Part shown: piece after piece, positions 23,561 through 34,912 of the stretch
Numbering within the stretch: the first letter of the stretch is position 1
Layout: each line of letters starts with the position of its first letter
DNA from: Crocodylus rhombifer
Lineage: Eukaryota > Chordata > Crocodylia > Crocodylidae
Direction of reading: 5' to 3'
DNA length: 64,000 nt
Assembly: GCA_038503035.1 (NCBI GenBank)
Contig: JAVSML010021663.1
Span: forward strand, 1 to 64,000
The notes under the pieces: generated by a model
The model's database searches: none
What the model saw: the letters and a program-made list of their open reading frames with translations, nothing else
Told to the model about the DNA's origin: nothing
Program-made: the position numbers and the translations under genes

Positions 23561-24164
23561 ATAACAGTTTTTTCCTTCCACATGTTGTACAACACTGCTT
23601 AAAGAGTAATTCTTCATTTTCACTAATTTAATTAATTGGTCAGCAATGGACCTCCATTGTTTTGGGGGGTTTTTGGTAATTTTTGAGCCAGCACATAGAT
23701 CCATAATATTTTAATTATAATGTTTCATTGATATAAAAATGAATGATTCTGTAGTGGATCAAATTTGGTGTCTAGTCTGAGGATATTTGGATTATATGGA
23801 TCATATAATTTAGATTAAACAAACTGCATACTTTTATATGTATAATAGTGGCATAAATACCTTAAGTAAGTGGTGGAATGGTAAATAAAACCAGGTTAGA
23901 TCCCTTTTCATAACCAGCATCTCCAGCTCAAACCTCCATTTCCCCCAGCTGCTATCTTCAGGTCCAGCCTCTCTCAGTATTCATACTCCTTCTTTTTCCT
24001 TTTCAAACTCTGTCCCCATCTCATTTTCCTCATGATGAGTAGCTCCCAGCTCAGAAACCCCCTGTTGCTGGCCATGGAGAAGCAGGATTTGAAGCAGTGG
24101 AGGATGATCATGATTACAGGCAATGAGGAATCTAATATCCTTTTTATTTTACAAGACAATCTGT
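23561..24164 (+). other. MTMR3 intron, unassigned
   Basis: Ordinary AT-rich intron sequence; nothing identified. Confidence 0.4.
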
Positions 24165-24625
24165 TAGTATACTGTGTCTAGTTCTGATGTCCATAATTCA
24201 ATATGGAAACTAGTAAATTGGAAGAGGGTTCAGAGAAGGACCACAAGAATGATTTGAGAATCAAGTCTGGCTTACTCTGGCTTATCAAAAAAAAAGTTTT
24301 AAAGCATGACTGGATCACAGTACATAGGTATAAAGGAACAGAAATTTGGTAATCAAGGATTCTTCAGTCTAACAGACATAGGTATAACAAAATTCAGTGG
24401 CTGGAAGCTTCGGACCGAAACCAGGAAGTAGGAGCTCATTTTAACAGCAAGGGTAACTAACCATTAGAATATAAAATTAAGATTAGATATTTTTTAAAAA
24501 GTATGTTGTAGTATAAACAACAACTCTTTCAGGGAAATCTTATGGTCTGTGTTTTACACAAAGTCAAACTAAATATAGTGGGGTTTTTTCTGGCGTTATA
24601 ATCTATGAATCTGCCTTTTAGATGA
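24165..24625 (+). mobile_element. Ancient CR1/L3-type LINE fragment
   Basis: The block runs through decayed equivalents of the ORF2 C-terminus and 3' tail: VQRRT-like text near 24225-24250, a GGAAGCTTCGGACCG region, a LRLDIF equivalent near 24480, and a 3' end with CTATGAATCTGCC. It is much more diverged than the CR1 copies at 3125 or 51404, so it is an old insertion. Confidence 0.6.
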
Positions 24626-24976
24626 CTCAGGGGAGCTTTCAGGGTGGGCTTGAAAGCTGATATGTTTTAATTTAAGTGATACAAACAGACTGGTTTAATT
24701 GCTACAATCAAACTAGCACTCTCTCAGCAGTCCACTCCAACCTGATTATTCAGAATGAATTGCAGGAACCAGACGCATTTCATAATGGAGCTTCTGGGCC
24801 TGGAGGCAAGTTAGTGTGCACTATCTTCATCTGTTCACAATTGTGCTATTTACTTGGGGTTTTCTCGTAGCTAGATCCTTGATCATTGGAAATTAGCATG
24901 GATTTAAAACAATGTGTTTGCCTAAAGAAAAGAAAATGAAGTTGTCTTACATATGCTTTGTCATTTTGTTTTTCAG

Positions 24977-25055
24977 CTTTTACTATTACATAAAGAAGAT
25001 TCTTGGTGTGTTGTGAGCAGGCGAGGATTTCTCCTCCTACTGTGGGCCTGTCATG
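24977..25055 (+). CDS. MTMR3: MTMR3 exon with start codon at its last base
   Basis: 79-base exon with acceptor TTTTGTTTTTCAG before 24977 and donor GTAAGC at 25056. Its only ATG is 25053-25055, the last three bases. Joined to the exon at 34075 the reading is M-DEETQHSLECIQANQIFP, the N-terminus known for MTMR3, so the coding start is secure. An in-frame TGA at 25014-25016 excludes an upstream extension, and no other ATG occurs in the two leader exons. The -3 base is G and the +4 G comes from the next exon, so the spliced start context is good. MTMR3 dephosphorylates PI(3)P and PI(3,5)P2 at endosomal membranes in autophagy control. Confidence 0.9.
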
Positions 25056-25439
25056 GTAAGCAAATGTTTCTTTTATTTCAGGACTGACCAGGTCAAAGCA
25101 GGCTAAAGCATGAGAAAGTTGATCCTTAGCTGTAATATATCAAGGTTCAAGTTCAGCACTAAGGTCAGGGCTGTTTTCTCTCTCATGCCCTTATTAACCA
25201 GCGTTGTAGGAAGACACCTGCTAATAACATATTTGGTTTTTCTTCAAGTATTCATATATATGTGCATTCTAGTCTGTGTACCTACACTTTGTACTCTAAG
25301 AGTGTGGGTTTTACCAGCTGTACCTGTTCAGTTTGCATATGGTCCCTGACTTTCTATACCAAACCCGGGATGTATTAGGTGGTAGAGGATTAACTGCAGC
25401 TTGAGTTCTTCAGTGCTTCTGGTCTCAGATGGAGTGCCA
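25056..25439 (+). other. MTMR3 intron, unassigned
   Basis: Start of the 9,019-base intron after the ATG exon. Nothing identified in this part. Confidence 0.4.
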
Positions 25440-25560
25440 GAGTCTGTAGCTAGTGTAGCCTCCTTTTAAATCTGTAGTCCATTTATAGCATCTGATGAAG
25501 TAGGTTGTTGTCTCCAAAAGCTGATGGCTGTCCAAACAAGTTGGTCTGTAAGGTGTTACC
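25440..25560 (+). mobile_element. Penelope-like 3' tail fragment
   Basis: Contains CATCTGATGAAG (core heptamer CTGATGA at 25492-25498), a decayed stem, CAAAAG and then GGTCTGTAAGGTG. The same order occurs in the tail of the Penelope-like remnant at 39540-39615. The GAAA part of the hammerhead-like core is altered here and the stem II pairing is poor. Confidence 0.4.
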
Positions 25561-26754
25561 ATGCCGTACCATCTACCTGAACTTTAGTATAAGCAGTTGA
25601 AGTTAGACTTATGGGCCCAAATCCAACTCCACTTTTTGGTAGCTAAGATCTTGCTCCTACCTGAGCAATTAGACTTGTTCTTTTGAGTCCATTCAGAAGG
25701 GATCTGTTGTGACCACTTACAATTGGACACAGTCTTATTCTACCTGAGAACATGACAGGTCCATGGAGGAGGATGGTTTGACACTTGAGGAAGTATACCC
25801 ATCCACCTACCTTTTAACTGAATAGGCACTTGCCCAGAGAGTCGGACACCCAGATTCTAGACCCTTTTCAGCCAGAGGAGGCTTGAGCCCGCATTTACTA
25901 CATAGCAGGGTGCCCTTACTACCAGCCTAAGCTGGACTAACAGAATCCTCCATCCATTCTATTGAAGCTAATTCACTTGGCAGCCAAGAAGAGAAGATAC
26001 ATTGGGCCACAAGTAGAACAATTTAGAGGGAGCTTTCCCTTGGGGCTCAGTAAGTGGGGAACTGCTCTGGACACTGCTCTGCTTGTGTTCTTGTACTGCC
26101 AAGTAAGCAGATATTATCTCACTTTTTTCCCTTCCAATGAATATTAAATATGAGATGCAGGAAAACCCCCAGGACCTGGAGCCAGAAACCCCTTTTCCCC
26201 AGGGAAGCATCTCCTCTCACTGAACCTCTCTCTCTCCAGCTTGCTGTCCCCTTCATGGTGACATGCATGTTCCCCTCCTGGCTGCCTAGTTGTCCCTTTT
26301 CAAGATGTGAGCAAGAGGAAGATGTAGGCAATGACTAGCTCATGGCCTTCTAGTACAAACACTTTACCCATAGGAAGATTAAAACTTCATTTCCCACTTC
26401 TTGGCAAAGGGAGGCCTAGAGCCTGGAACTTTTGCTTCCTCGGCAAGTGCTTTAACTACAAGGTTTTAGGGCTGAAAAGTGGGTAAAATCTCTTCCCTCT
26501 TGTGTTTTGTCCATTACAATAGTTTCGGAACTTACCTGGTGTTATGCATGGGTCTGGGCATCTCTGCTCTGTCCTGAAACCTACATAGCCAGTGCCACTG
26601 CACAGCCTTCTGAGTGTGTTCCGAAGGCAGTCACAGGGTGAATGTAGTTATGCAAGTGTACATAGAATCCAAACTATGGCCAGCATTGCAGTTTTGTGGC
26701 TATGAGTGCAATCTAGACGTATAAAAATATAGTAGAATTTATCTTTGGGATTAA
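25561..26754 (+). other. MTMR3 intron, unassigned
   Basis: No exon, RNA gene or named repeat recognised in this stretch. Confidence 0.4.
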
Positions 26755-26935
26755 CAGAATTGGTTAGCTATGTTAGCCTGAAGTCAGGCAGAAGACAGTG
26801 GGGTGGTGTTTTAGAGGCTAACTGGTTAAGAGTGGCATAAGCTTTCGTAGCCAACGAAGCAGGCTGTTGCACAGAAAAAACTTATGCTTCTCTAAACCAG
26901 TTAAGTCTCTAAGATGCCACATACCCGGCATTTGG
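26755..26935 (-). mobile_element. Penelope-like tail, inverted-repeat form
   Basis: On the minus strand the text reads GGCTACGAAAGCTTATGCC followed by AACCAGTTAGCCTCTAAA. It is preceded by the inverse arrangement TGGCATCTTAGAGACTTAAC, giving a fold-back of the tail. This resembles the tail at 39540-39615. The CTGATGA heptamer is degraded here. Confidence 0.4.
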
Positions 26936-27522
26936 GGGGGGAACTGGAGTTAGTGATGACTGCTTTCCTTTGCAAGATCCTTTTGGGATTTACTAATGAG
27001 AATGCTGTAAAAGAGTGCTATTTTGGTTTGGCAAGGTCACAGTGGAGAGGGATGAACTTCGCTGAAATATGTTCTTTAATATTGGTTTGATGCAACGCAA
27101 ATGAGAGGAGAAGATAGGAGGTTCCCTGCTTCACGTATGTAAATTTTTAGTTGGATGTTTATGTTTGTAATTAGGGTATCCACAACACATTTTTCTTGGG
27201 GGACGATGGGAAATATTTCTAGAGCTCTGCACAGTATTCAAATTAATTTTATCTGCAACAATTGTGTGACATGGGGAAGAACCAGGAAAATTCTACTTTC
27301 TCTTCCACTTGCTATACCTATGGCTATACCTACTGTACTGTAACTTTATTTTTTGAGTGGTTAGGCACTGTAGAAACATTGCCTGGAGAATGCCAGCAAT
27401 AGCAACCAGGAACAAAAGGGGCTGAAATGTGTCCCTCTAGAAGACTTAGTTAAAATATGATTTAAGACTTGTTGACACTGTAAGATTGAGCCCTGTTTGT
27501 GGCAGTAGTCCTTTTGCTACTA
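26936..27522 (+). other. MTMR3 intron, unassigned
   Basis: Begins with a short poly-G run. Otherwise featureless intron sequence. Confidence 0.4.
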
Positions 27523-28477
27523 CAGGTTTCCCTCGATTTGTGCAGTTAATGCATTTCCGGAGAATGGCTCATAAATTGAATTCGCATAAAGCGAACCCAT
27601 TTTATAATGTAACAAATAGGGATAGGTTCACATGGTGGTGAGAAAGGGAGTGAAGCTGGGACTAGGGAAGGGGTAGAGGGAGGAGTGCCACTCCTGGGCC
27701 TGCACAAGAGAGCAAAGCAGAGGAAACAGAGCAGCACTCACCTCGGCCCCTGCTGCAGTGGCCCTGGGGGTGGCTGGCGCCAGCTGCCTCCAGTCACTGG
27801 GCTGCACCGTTTTCTGCCTGTCCTCCAGCGCCTGGGCTCCACCTGTCCCTACTCAGCCCAGCTTCTGGGTTGCACTGTGCCCTGGTGCAAGCAGCTGGTG
27901 TTAGCTGCTCCTGGGGCTGCTGCAGCATGGGTTGGGATGAGTGGGAACAAGCAGAGACCTGGGCAGCTTGTCCGCACTCACCCTAGCCTGTAGCAGCCCT
28001 AGGAGCAACTGGCGCCAGCTGTGGAGGGAACTGTCAGTGGGTGCGGGGTGGCTGCACCAAGCATTGGCAACAGCCTGGTGCTGCCACTGGTCCCAGCCTC
28101 CAGCAGCAGCCTGCTGTCATCCCACACAGGTCCGAGGGTACGCGCCCCCTGGGAAGAGCCCGACACAGTCCCCCAGCCCTCGCAGGGCATGCAGAGCAGC
28201 AAGAAGTGCCCCCCCATCCCCCACTGCACCCACTGACCGTTCCCTCCACAGCTGGCACCCTGGGCTGCTGCAGCAGGGGCTGAGGTGAGTGGGGTCCCGG
28301 CCCCAAGGCCCTTTCCCCTCCCTCCACAGACTTACTTGTTTGGGTGCAGGGTGGGGCTATGCTGATTTGCATAAGAGTGAATTTACCTTCCATATAATGA
28401 ATTATGGGTCTAAAAATGCTCATTGCATAGGAGTGAATTGGTACATACAGAATCCGCAATAAATTGAGGGAAACTTG
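27523..28477. mobile_element. Tigger-like MITE with GC-rich core (955 bp)
   Basis: Left end CAGGTTTCCCTCGATTTGTG and, inverted from the right, CAAGTTTCCCTCAATTTATT, each bordered by TA. The subterminal GCATAAAGCGAACCC motif is typical of Tigger-type non-autonomous elements. The interior (about 27700-28330) is a GC-rich block, open in all frames by composition but without a transposase domain. Non-coding. Confidence 0.75.
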
Positions 28478-29148
28478 TACATCTTTCAAGTTGTTTTTTA
28501 AGAACAGATTTAAAACTTTGTTAAAAACGTTAAAATTTGTGGCTGTTTACGTGGCTTTGTAGAGTTGCAAGGGAATACAGGACCCTATGCATTCTAGCTA
28601 CCAAAGATGTGGGGCTGAAAATTTTCCATTGCTTTATTTTTTCATGGGAAATTTTCCATTTCTAAAAATTCATTGTTTCATACAATTCATTAGCAACCAT
28701 GAATGGATGCCAATACAATATTAGGCAATCTTGGCAGTTTTGATGTTGTAAATAATGTTTTTCAGGTGATTATTCCGAGGAAATGTGAGAGAGAGTAAAT
28801 ATATGTTTTATTGTTTTGTAAACAGGAGGGTAACACTCGGATAATAATCCAAATAAAAATTCAAGTTATGAATTCACCTAATTGGCTGTGCAGGTCAAAT
28901 CAAAACCAAAGCTAAAATTCTTATTTCATCTTAGACTGCAAGTGAAAGCAAAACCAAACCTAAAGCTATAATTAATTTTTGTTTCACTTTCAGTTCAGCA
29001 AACACAGAGCAGTGTCTCATTTCTTTTCCTGAGTTGGCAGAGTTGGAAGTGTTTGCATACAATCTGTTAGTGTCCTAGTGCTTTTCCTTTGAAGTAGTCG
29101 TAGTAATGCCTAATCTGAAAAAAAACAAAACAAAAAAAAACCCCTAGT

Positions 29149-31468
29149 GTGTGGCATCGTTCTAGTGAAGTTCAAGCCACTGAAGGAAGGAAGAAAGTTG
29201 GTAGGTGTAAACATTGCAGCCAGGAGTATGCTAACAATGCAGCAAGAATGAAGAAACATTTAATAACATGTAGAAAGTGTCCTGAAAGAGTACAAGCCAT
29301 ATACAAAAAACTAATACAACCAAATGATGGAACAACATCATCTGAGAAAAGTCTACTTCAGAAATCCTATGCAAGTAAACAAATTAATATGTTAAACAAC
29401 ACACACTATGGATTAGCGTCTATATTGCTTTAAAACATTATAATTTTACAAGCTGTAAATCCAACTGGACTATTGTTTGGTTTTCGGTTTATTTATTTAA
29501 AATATTTGTATCCTGCTTTTCTGTTTACACTAAGCACCCAAAATGGCTTAAGCTTAACAATATACATTTTTAAATTGCATAATAGATAAATAGTTAACTA
29601 TTTCAACCCAGCAGAGTGAGCTTAGTCCTCTAGTCAATGGCAGAGGCCAGACTATACTTCCATTTGGCTCTGCAGTCCCAGGGCAACTGAGCAGCAAGTT
29701 GAGCATCAGTGTTCTTTCTGGCTGGAGGGGGAAGCATCCTTCTATCCATCCTTGCACTGGATAAGGTCAGACTAGAATAGGCTAAAATAAAAATCTTTTC
29801 CCCCTTTTGTTGCAGGAACTTGGTAGCTCAAGTGAAATAGCAGATATGCAAAAAATGGACAATGAAAATGTAGAGCTGCCAGGTCTGGGGGAAGAAGAAG
29901 CAGGACCCTCGCTTTCAAGATCACTGTCACCTGATATGTGATCCACCATGAGCTGCTGTTCAAGACGGTCAATCTTTTTATCGAGCTTTGTGGACAAAAT
30001 ATCAAAAGAAGATCGAGAATAAGCAGATGAGACGTTACCTTGAGCTATATTTGCAAGCGGTACACCTCTTTCCATAACTGAAAATCAGTACTGGAAGGAA
30101 CATTACAAACTAACTCGCCCATCATATAAGTTAGCCTCATGTTATCACTTATCACATCTTTTAGATACAGAGTATGACAGAGCTCAAACAATGGTTATTC
30201 AAAGGATTGGTCAAGCAGAATCACTGACTGATGTCAGATGGACGGACTGATATACAAGGAAAGCAACACTTGAACCAATATTCCTGAAAGCAATTGCTAC
30301 CAAATTCTTCTCATCGTCCAGGTGAATACATAGCCAAATTACTGAACGACGAGATTGAAAGTGCAGGTCCCTTCAGGGTAGAAGCCCTTGTAATAATAAT
30401 AATGCAAGTAACGTGAAACCTGCATGGCAAATAGTAAAGGCAAAGTATCCTCATTTAATAGTATTTTCCTGTCTTGCTCATGTGGTGAATCTTCTGGCAA
30501 TGGACATAGCAAGTATGGATACAATGAAGACAATATCGGCAAACTGCAGAGCGATTGTGAAGGTATTCAACAATCATCATGCTGCTAATCAGACTTCGAA
30601 GAAATTGTAGAAAGAGAACCAGGGGAGGGAAAGTGCACTTTTATTGCCAGGAGAAACTAGATGGGGCTCAGCTACAAAATGTTTACATAGTTTGCTGCAC
30701 ACAGAAAACTTTTTGCAGTGTGCTTCAATAGATGACAGTATCCCAGATTATTCCTGTGAACATTCAGAAGCAGATTCTCAACAACGTGTTCTGGATTCAA
30801 GTTCAAGGAGCATTCAATTTGCTACTACCGGTTTCAATGGCAATCAAGAAACTTGAAGGAGATTACACCAAGCCTTTCAAATATTCCAGAGATATTCAGG
30901 CAACTGAATGAAAATTTAATTTAGCTTCTACCTTCTTCACCTCTATCCAAAAAAGTTGTAGTAGTAAAACAAATCTTTACTAAGAGATCTGAGTTTTGCT
31001 CTCATCCAGTTTATCTGGCAGCAAACCTTTTGGTTCCTCAACAAAGAGGACAACATTTATCAGAAGATCAATTATCTACTGTTCTCGGTACAATTATGGA
31101 AGTAGCTAAGAGTGTCCCCAACATCGATGAAATAGCCTTGATGACAGACATTGCCAAGTACTGTGCAAAAGAAAAACTTGGGAGCAAAGACATCATTTGG
31201 TGGGCAGCAGAGAATGTCTCCTCTCACGTGGTAGAAGGGATACTGTAACACCCAACTGTTGTCCAGGATTGCTCTAAGGATCCTAAGCATGCCACCAAGA
31301 GCAGTTTCTTGTGAACGGAACTGGAAGGCTTTCAGCTCAGTCGAGACAAAAAAGATGAATAGACTAACAAATGAACACACCGCTAAGCTTGTTTCTGTTT
31401 CTCAAAATCTCTTGCTTCTGGATCAGTCAGAAGCACCATTAGTGGAGAAGATGCAGTGTGATGATTAG
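29149..31468 (+). pseudogene. hAT transposase pseudogene
   Basis: N-terminal BED zinc finger: VGRCKHCSQEYANNAARMKK, with the later CRKC pair (29149-29433). After the insertion, a colinear stretch with several stops holds the FVDKISKEDRE region, SYHLSHLL-like text and IGQAESLTDV (about 29800-30250). Next come HLIVFSCLAHVVNLLAMD with MDTMKTISANCRAIVK (30413-30610), GETRWGSATKCLHSLL (about 30650), YCAKEKLGSKDIIWWAAENV (about 31160-31230) and the C-terminal dimerisation domain SRIALRILSMPPRAVSCERN (31259-31468). It is broken by more than five stops and frame changes. It is a different hAT family from 20221-22130, since the shared motifs differ in wording. Confidence 0.8.
29450..29805. repeat. Secondary insertion within the hAT
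   Basis: The transposase match stops near 29433 and resumes near 29815. The intervening block starts with TTTATTTAAAATATTTGTAT and continues CCTGCTTTTCTG with a CACCCAAAATGGCTTAA motif, resembling a widespread reptile SINE/LTR-like end. Family not determined. Confidence 0.35.
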
Positions 31469-32359
31469 TTGCCCTTGCCCATAGACTCATTGGTAAAACC
31501 ATCCTTTAGTGAAAGAATGTGGTTCAAGTAGTTCTGGATCAGATTTGCCTCAATCTGATTCTGAAATGGAACTAACGAGTAGTGCAAGTGCTTCTACAGA
31601 TAGTGACAGTGAAACTGGAGGTGCCACAGTGACCTCAGTGGAAAGAGTTAAACTCTGTTGAAGATAAGTGGACAACTACAGCATATCATGCACAGTTCTT
31701 TGGGTGTGCTAACATTAGTGTGTCAACAGTTTTCTGTGCCTTTTGGGTTTTTTTCTTAACTTTAAACAAACAACATAAGGGGAATGCATGCTATTGTGTA
31801 TTGTCTTTACATTTTTATAAGTATTCCAATAAAAATAATTTCTTTCCACATAAAGCTTTGAATTTGTTTGAGTATAACATTTAAACCACATTAAGTGTGC
31901 TGCATTTAACTTTTTTCATAAACAAATTTCAGTTCTAATACTTGTGGTTGTTAGGTCATAAAATTAACATGGGGTAACTTTTTAGTTATGTTTACTAAAT
32001 ACAAGTCAAATAAACATGCTAAATCAGATCATGCTGTATTTAGGGCATTGGAAATTTTTCCAATTCAATTTTTTCCTGAAAACCCACATCTCTGGTACCT
32101 ACATGAGTACATAGTTGGAATGTACCAACTAAGCATAGTTGACATAATCTAAAACATGCAGTTAGCCTATGTTCCCCCCAGGGTAAAGGGGTTAAGTAGC
32201 TCCCATGCCATGCTGTGACAGGAAGAGAGGTAAGATGCTGTGCATGGCAACCAGATTGATACAAAATTGTAGGGTGATAAGATAGTCTTACACAATGGTT
32301 TTAGCATGCAGTGTACAATTGCTGGGGTCGGTAATATTCAAAGGCATTAATGATCTTTG

Positions 32360-33170
32360 TAGGTCTATGGGGTATGTGGGGTGTTCAGTCCATCCCCTTT
32401 CTATTGCTTCTGGTGGGTGGTCCTGGTTGGGTATCTTCATACTGGCCCGTGTTGTGTCAATTATCAGGATCCTTTTGTTATCCTCATCTGTTACAACAAT
32501 GTTTGGGTACTGCTAATTGTCTCAGCCTGGGACAGCATGGTTCACGGCTAGCCTCCTGATCTGTGCTGTGATGGCCTTCACCAATTGGTCCTGTATGGCG
32601 TTGTGATGCATTTGCCACTCTCGCATAGAGCTTGCAGCCGCATTGGACATACGGCAGGGATCTCACTCTCATAGCTGGGACTCTGGCACCTCTTCTCTGA
32701 GTGGCCATAGCGAATGGTGCCATTTGAGTGAGAGATAGTTGAGATGGGCCTGATGAATAAAATACCAGTCTGTGAAGTGCATAAAGTTCCTGAGAAGCAT
32801 AGAGTGGTTGTTGGGGTCCCACTTCAAAGTGTCCTCAAAGACTTGGCCCTGGTCAGTTTCCATCTTCAGGTTACTGATGTACTTGGCCTGCATGGCATCC
32901 TTCAGGAACCTTTCCAGGCAGGTTGTGATGCAACAGGTGACTGGTCTGTCTGACAGTTGAGGCTAGGAGCAGCAAGACCCCCAGCTCCTGCTGCCGCTAA
33001 AATCATGTCTAGTAGCAGCTGATATACTTCCAGAAGCACTCCGTGGTGCAGGCTTGGCTGCACAGCAAGACAAAGTGCCCACTGTCTCACCCAAACTTGC
33101 CTTTCAGGTCCCTGTTGGATGGTGGCCTGACTGTCATCTTGGTGGTCTGCTTCAGGCACTGGCAGCAGTG
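32360..33170 (-). pseudogene. R2-clade LINE remnant (RLE-end region)
   Basis: Minus-strand fragments in shifting frames follow the C-terminal half of R2-type non-LTR retrotransposons. From high to low coordinates: LAAPSLNCQTDQSPVASQ (about 32930-33000), QGQVFEDTLKWDPNNHSMLL and FTDWYFIHQAHLNYLSLK (32700-32830), then ESEIPAV-like text with a cysteine/histidine pattern, HNAIQDQLVKAI (about 32560-32590), LAVNHAVPG (about 32540) and YPNIVVTDEDNKRILIIDTT (about 32450-32510). The last piece matches the RPDxVxxD...VDVT block of the restriction-like endonuclease that R2 elements carry after the RT. Broken by stops and shifts; RT not seen. Confidence 0.6.
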
Positions 33171-33624
33171 CTAATAAAACCAGTAAACACAGTGTAATCA
33201 GGTTATTTGTGTAAACAAGTGTTTTTCAACTGAAACAATTATCTGAATTGTTCAAAGAATGTAATATTAAGATTCTCTTCTCATTACCTGATAGATATCT
33301 CTCTTCAGACTGCCAGCTGACCTGAAAGGATGGTTGTACCTAACTTTATATGTATCTTTGACTGATTTATATTTTAATTTTCTGATAATATTCTGCATAA
33401 TTCCATTCTTGTCCTCTGACATTAGGATGGCATAGAATTCAAGGCATTATTCTTCCATCCAAATTGAGATGAATTAGTCAAGTATTCTACAAGGCATTTT
33501 TATAAGAGATCTGTTGCAGAAGTAATTGAAATTAATTTTTAATACTGTTTTATAACACACTACAGGATTATGGAAGAGTAATACAGATTTGTTCAGCACC
33601 AAAACTTATTTTTCTTGTTTGTGT
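33171..33624 (+). other. MTMR3 intron, unassigned
   Basis: AT-rich; nothing recognised. Confidence 0.4.
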
Positions 33625-33790
33625 CCTTGTGACAAGTTATTTAGCAGAATTCACAGATTCAATGAATCTGACAGGCTCCACCATGAGCACTTCTGCTATG
33701 GGCTCAAACTTGCAACCTCTGAGCTGTCAACTATATGCTGTAGCACCTGCACCACCCCAGCCCCCAGCATCAAGATTGAGTTCAATTCCT
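33625..33790 (-). repeat. Possible tRNA-derived SINE, minus strand
   Basis: Read on the minus strand: GGTGGTGCAGGTGCTACAGC resembles a tRNA A box, and about 40 bases later GGTTGCAAGTTTGAGCC resembles a B box. Length and layout suit a tRNA-head SINE such as MIR. Diverged, so moderate to low confidence. Confidence 0.35.
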
Positions 33791-34074
33791 AATGTTTTCA
33801 TTTAAAATTAAAAGGATATACTTTTCTTCATCTTTTAGCAATTAACAAAAAAGGAGATCCACAATCTCTATCTAAGAATTCTTTTCTGCTAAGTATGTAA
33901 AAAAAAGCAGTTATTACATAATTTCAGTTATCCATTTGTAACTACATTCTTGTAATAATTCATCATGCTCAAGCCTTCATTGGTCACTGGAAACTTATCT
34001 TCAAAAAGTCAACAAAGACTTCTTCTGTGGATGAATAACAATGTTGAAATTAATTGTAGGGTTTTGTTTCTTAG

Positions 34075-34164
34075 GATGAAGAAACTCAGCACAGCCTTGA
34101 ATGCATCCAGGCTAATCAAATCTTTCCCAGAAAACAGCTGATCCGTGAGGATGAGAACCTGCAG
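34075..34164 (+). CDS. MTMR3: MTMR3 coding exon (residues 2-31)
   Basis: 90 bases, phase 0 to phase 0, acceptor TTTTGTTTCTTAG and donor GTAATA. Translates to DEETQHSLECIQANQIFPRK and continues to REDENLQ, matching the known MTMR3 N-terminus. It precedes the PH-GRAM fold. Intact, with no stops. Confidence 0.95.
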
Positions 34165-34209
34165 GTAATAACTGGACCATTCTTTGCCTGATTAAAGTTA
34201 CAACATAAA

Positions 34210-34723
34210 GGGTGCATCTACAACGTGCAGTTAATAGACCTGAGTTTTCTGCACTGAAAATTGAGGCGCATTAAATTGCACCCCCTATGCATCTGAACAT
34301 GCATCTGTCAGGAGCGAATTTGCTCCCAATGGGAGCAGGTCAGTCTAGAGCTGTTCCTGCCCTGCTCTGCCCCCATGCAGCAGCTAGGGGGAGCTCCAGG
34401 CTCCCCTGGTTGCTAACCTTTGGCTTGCAGGGGCATAGGGGCTGGTCCCAGTCTCCACATGGTTGGCAGGCAGCATCACACAGAGCCAGGAGAGCTGTCT
34501 CTGCCCCCTGCTGCCAAGGCTGACCAAAAGCAGTTTGTTCCCAGTCAGTCTTCATGTGTACTTCAGTGCATTAGTTTAACATGCTGATTTCTAGTACCTG
34601 TATCTACATGGTGCATTAGACTAATCAACTACACAATAATTGTTGCGCTTGTGTAGACAGGGACACTTTACTGTGTATTAGATTAATATAGCATGCAGTA
34701 AAGCATCTCGTGCAGATGCACCC
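34210..34723. mobile_element. Harbinger-like MITE, second type
   Basis: Ends GGGTGCATCTACAACGTGC and, inverted from the right, GGGTGCATCTGCACGAG, which resemble the ends at 7231-7551. The interior is different and includes a GC-rich block (about 34300-34550) flanked by GCATTA/TAATGC-rich arms. Non-coding. It sits 45 bases after the exon donor at 34165. Confidence 0.55.
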
Positions 34724-34842
34724 ACAGTAGATCAGTTGTATGATTCCAACTCTGATACGGAAGTTTAATTGGAAATTCTGTGCACTGATAGCGGAGATAA
34801 TGGTTTGAGAAAATAAAAACTTCCTTTTGAAGCAATCCTATA

Positions 34843-34912
34843 GGATACTATAGGACTAGATGATCTGCTCAGGTCCTTTCCGACCCTAGAAACTATGAAA
34901 CTATACCTTTGA
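34843..34912 (+). mobile_element. CR1 3'-tail fragment
   Basis: A short piece reading GACTAGATGATCTGCTCAGG then TCCTTTCCGACCCTAGAAAC and CTATGAAACTAT: the conserved CR1 3' end and its octamer tail, in the plus orientation. Confidence 0.65.

Larger units (their letters stand above)
28602..32094 (+). mobile_element. hAT transposon with TIRs and TSD (3.5 kb)
   Basis: Left end CAAAGATGTGGG (28602) and inverted right end CAGAGATGTGGG (ending 32094) are the terminal repeats. Flanking octamers CTAGCTAC (28594-28601) and GTACCTAC (32095-32102) match at 6 of 8. Inside is a decayed BED-finger hAT transposase on the plus strand. A polyadenylation-like AATAAA lies near 31830. An unrelated block of about 350 bases (about 29450-29805) interrupts the coding part. 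The element is structurally complete but inactive. Confidence 0.8.

Noticed and set aside
17905..25016. Open frame joining both leader exons as MTMR3 coding sequence
   Set aside because: It ends in TGA at 25014-25016, before the true ATG, and has no start codon.
28021..28288. Overlapping GC-rich frames around 28000
   Set aside because: They are the core of the Tigger-like MITE 27523-28477; no transposase motif.
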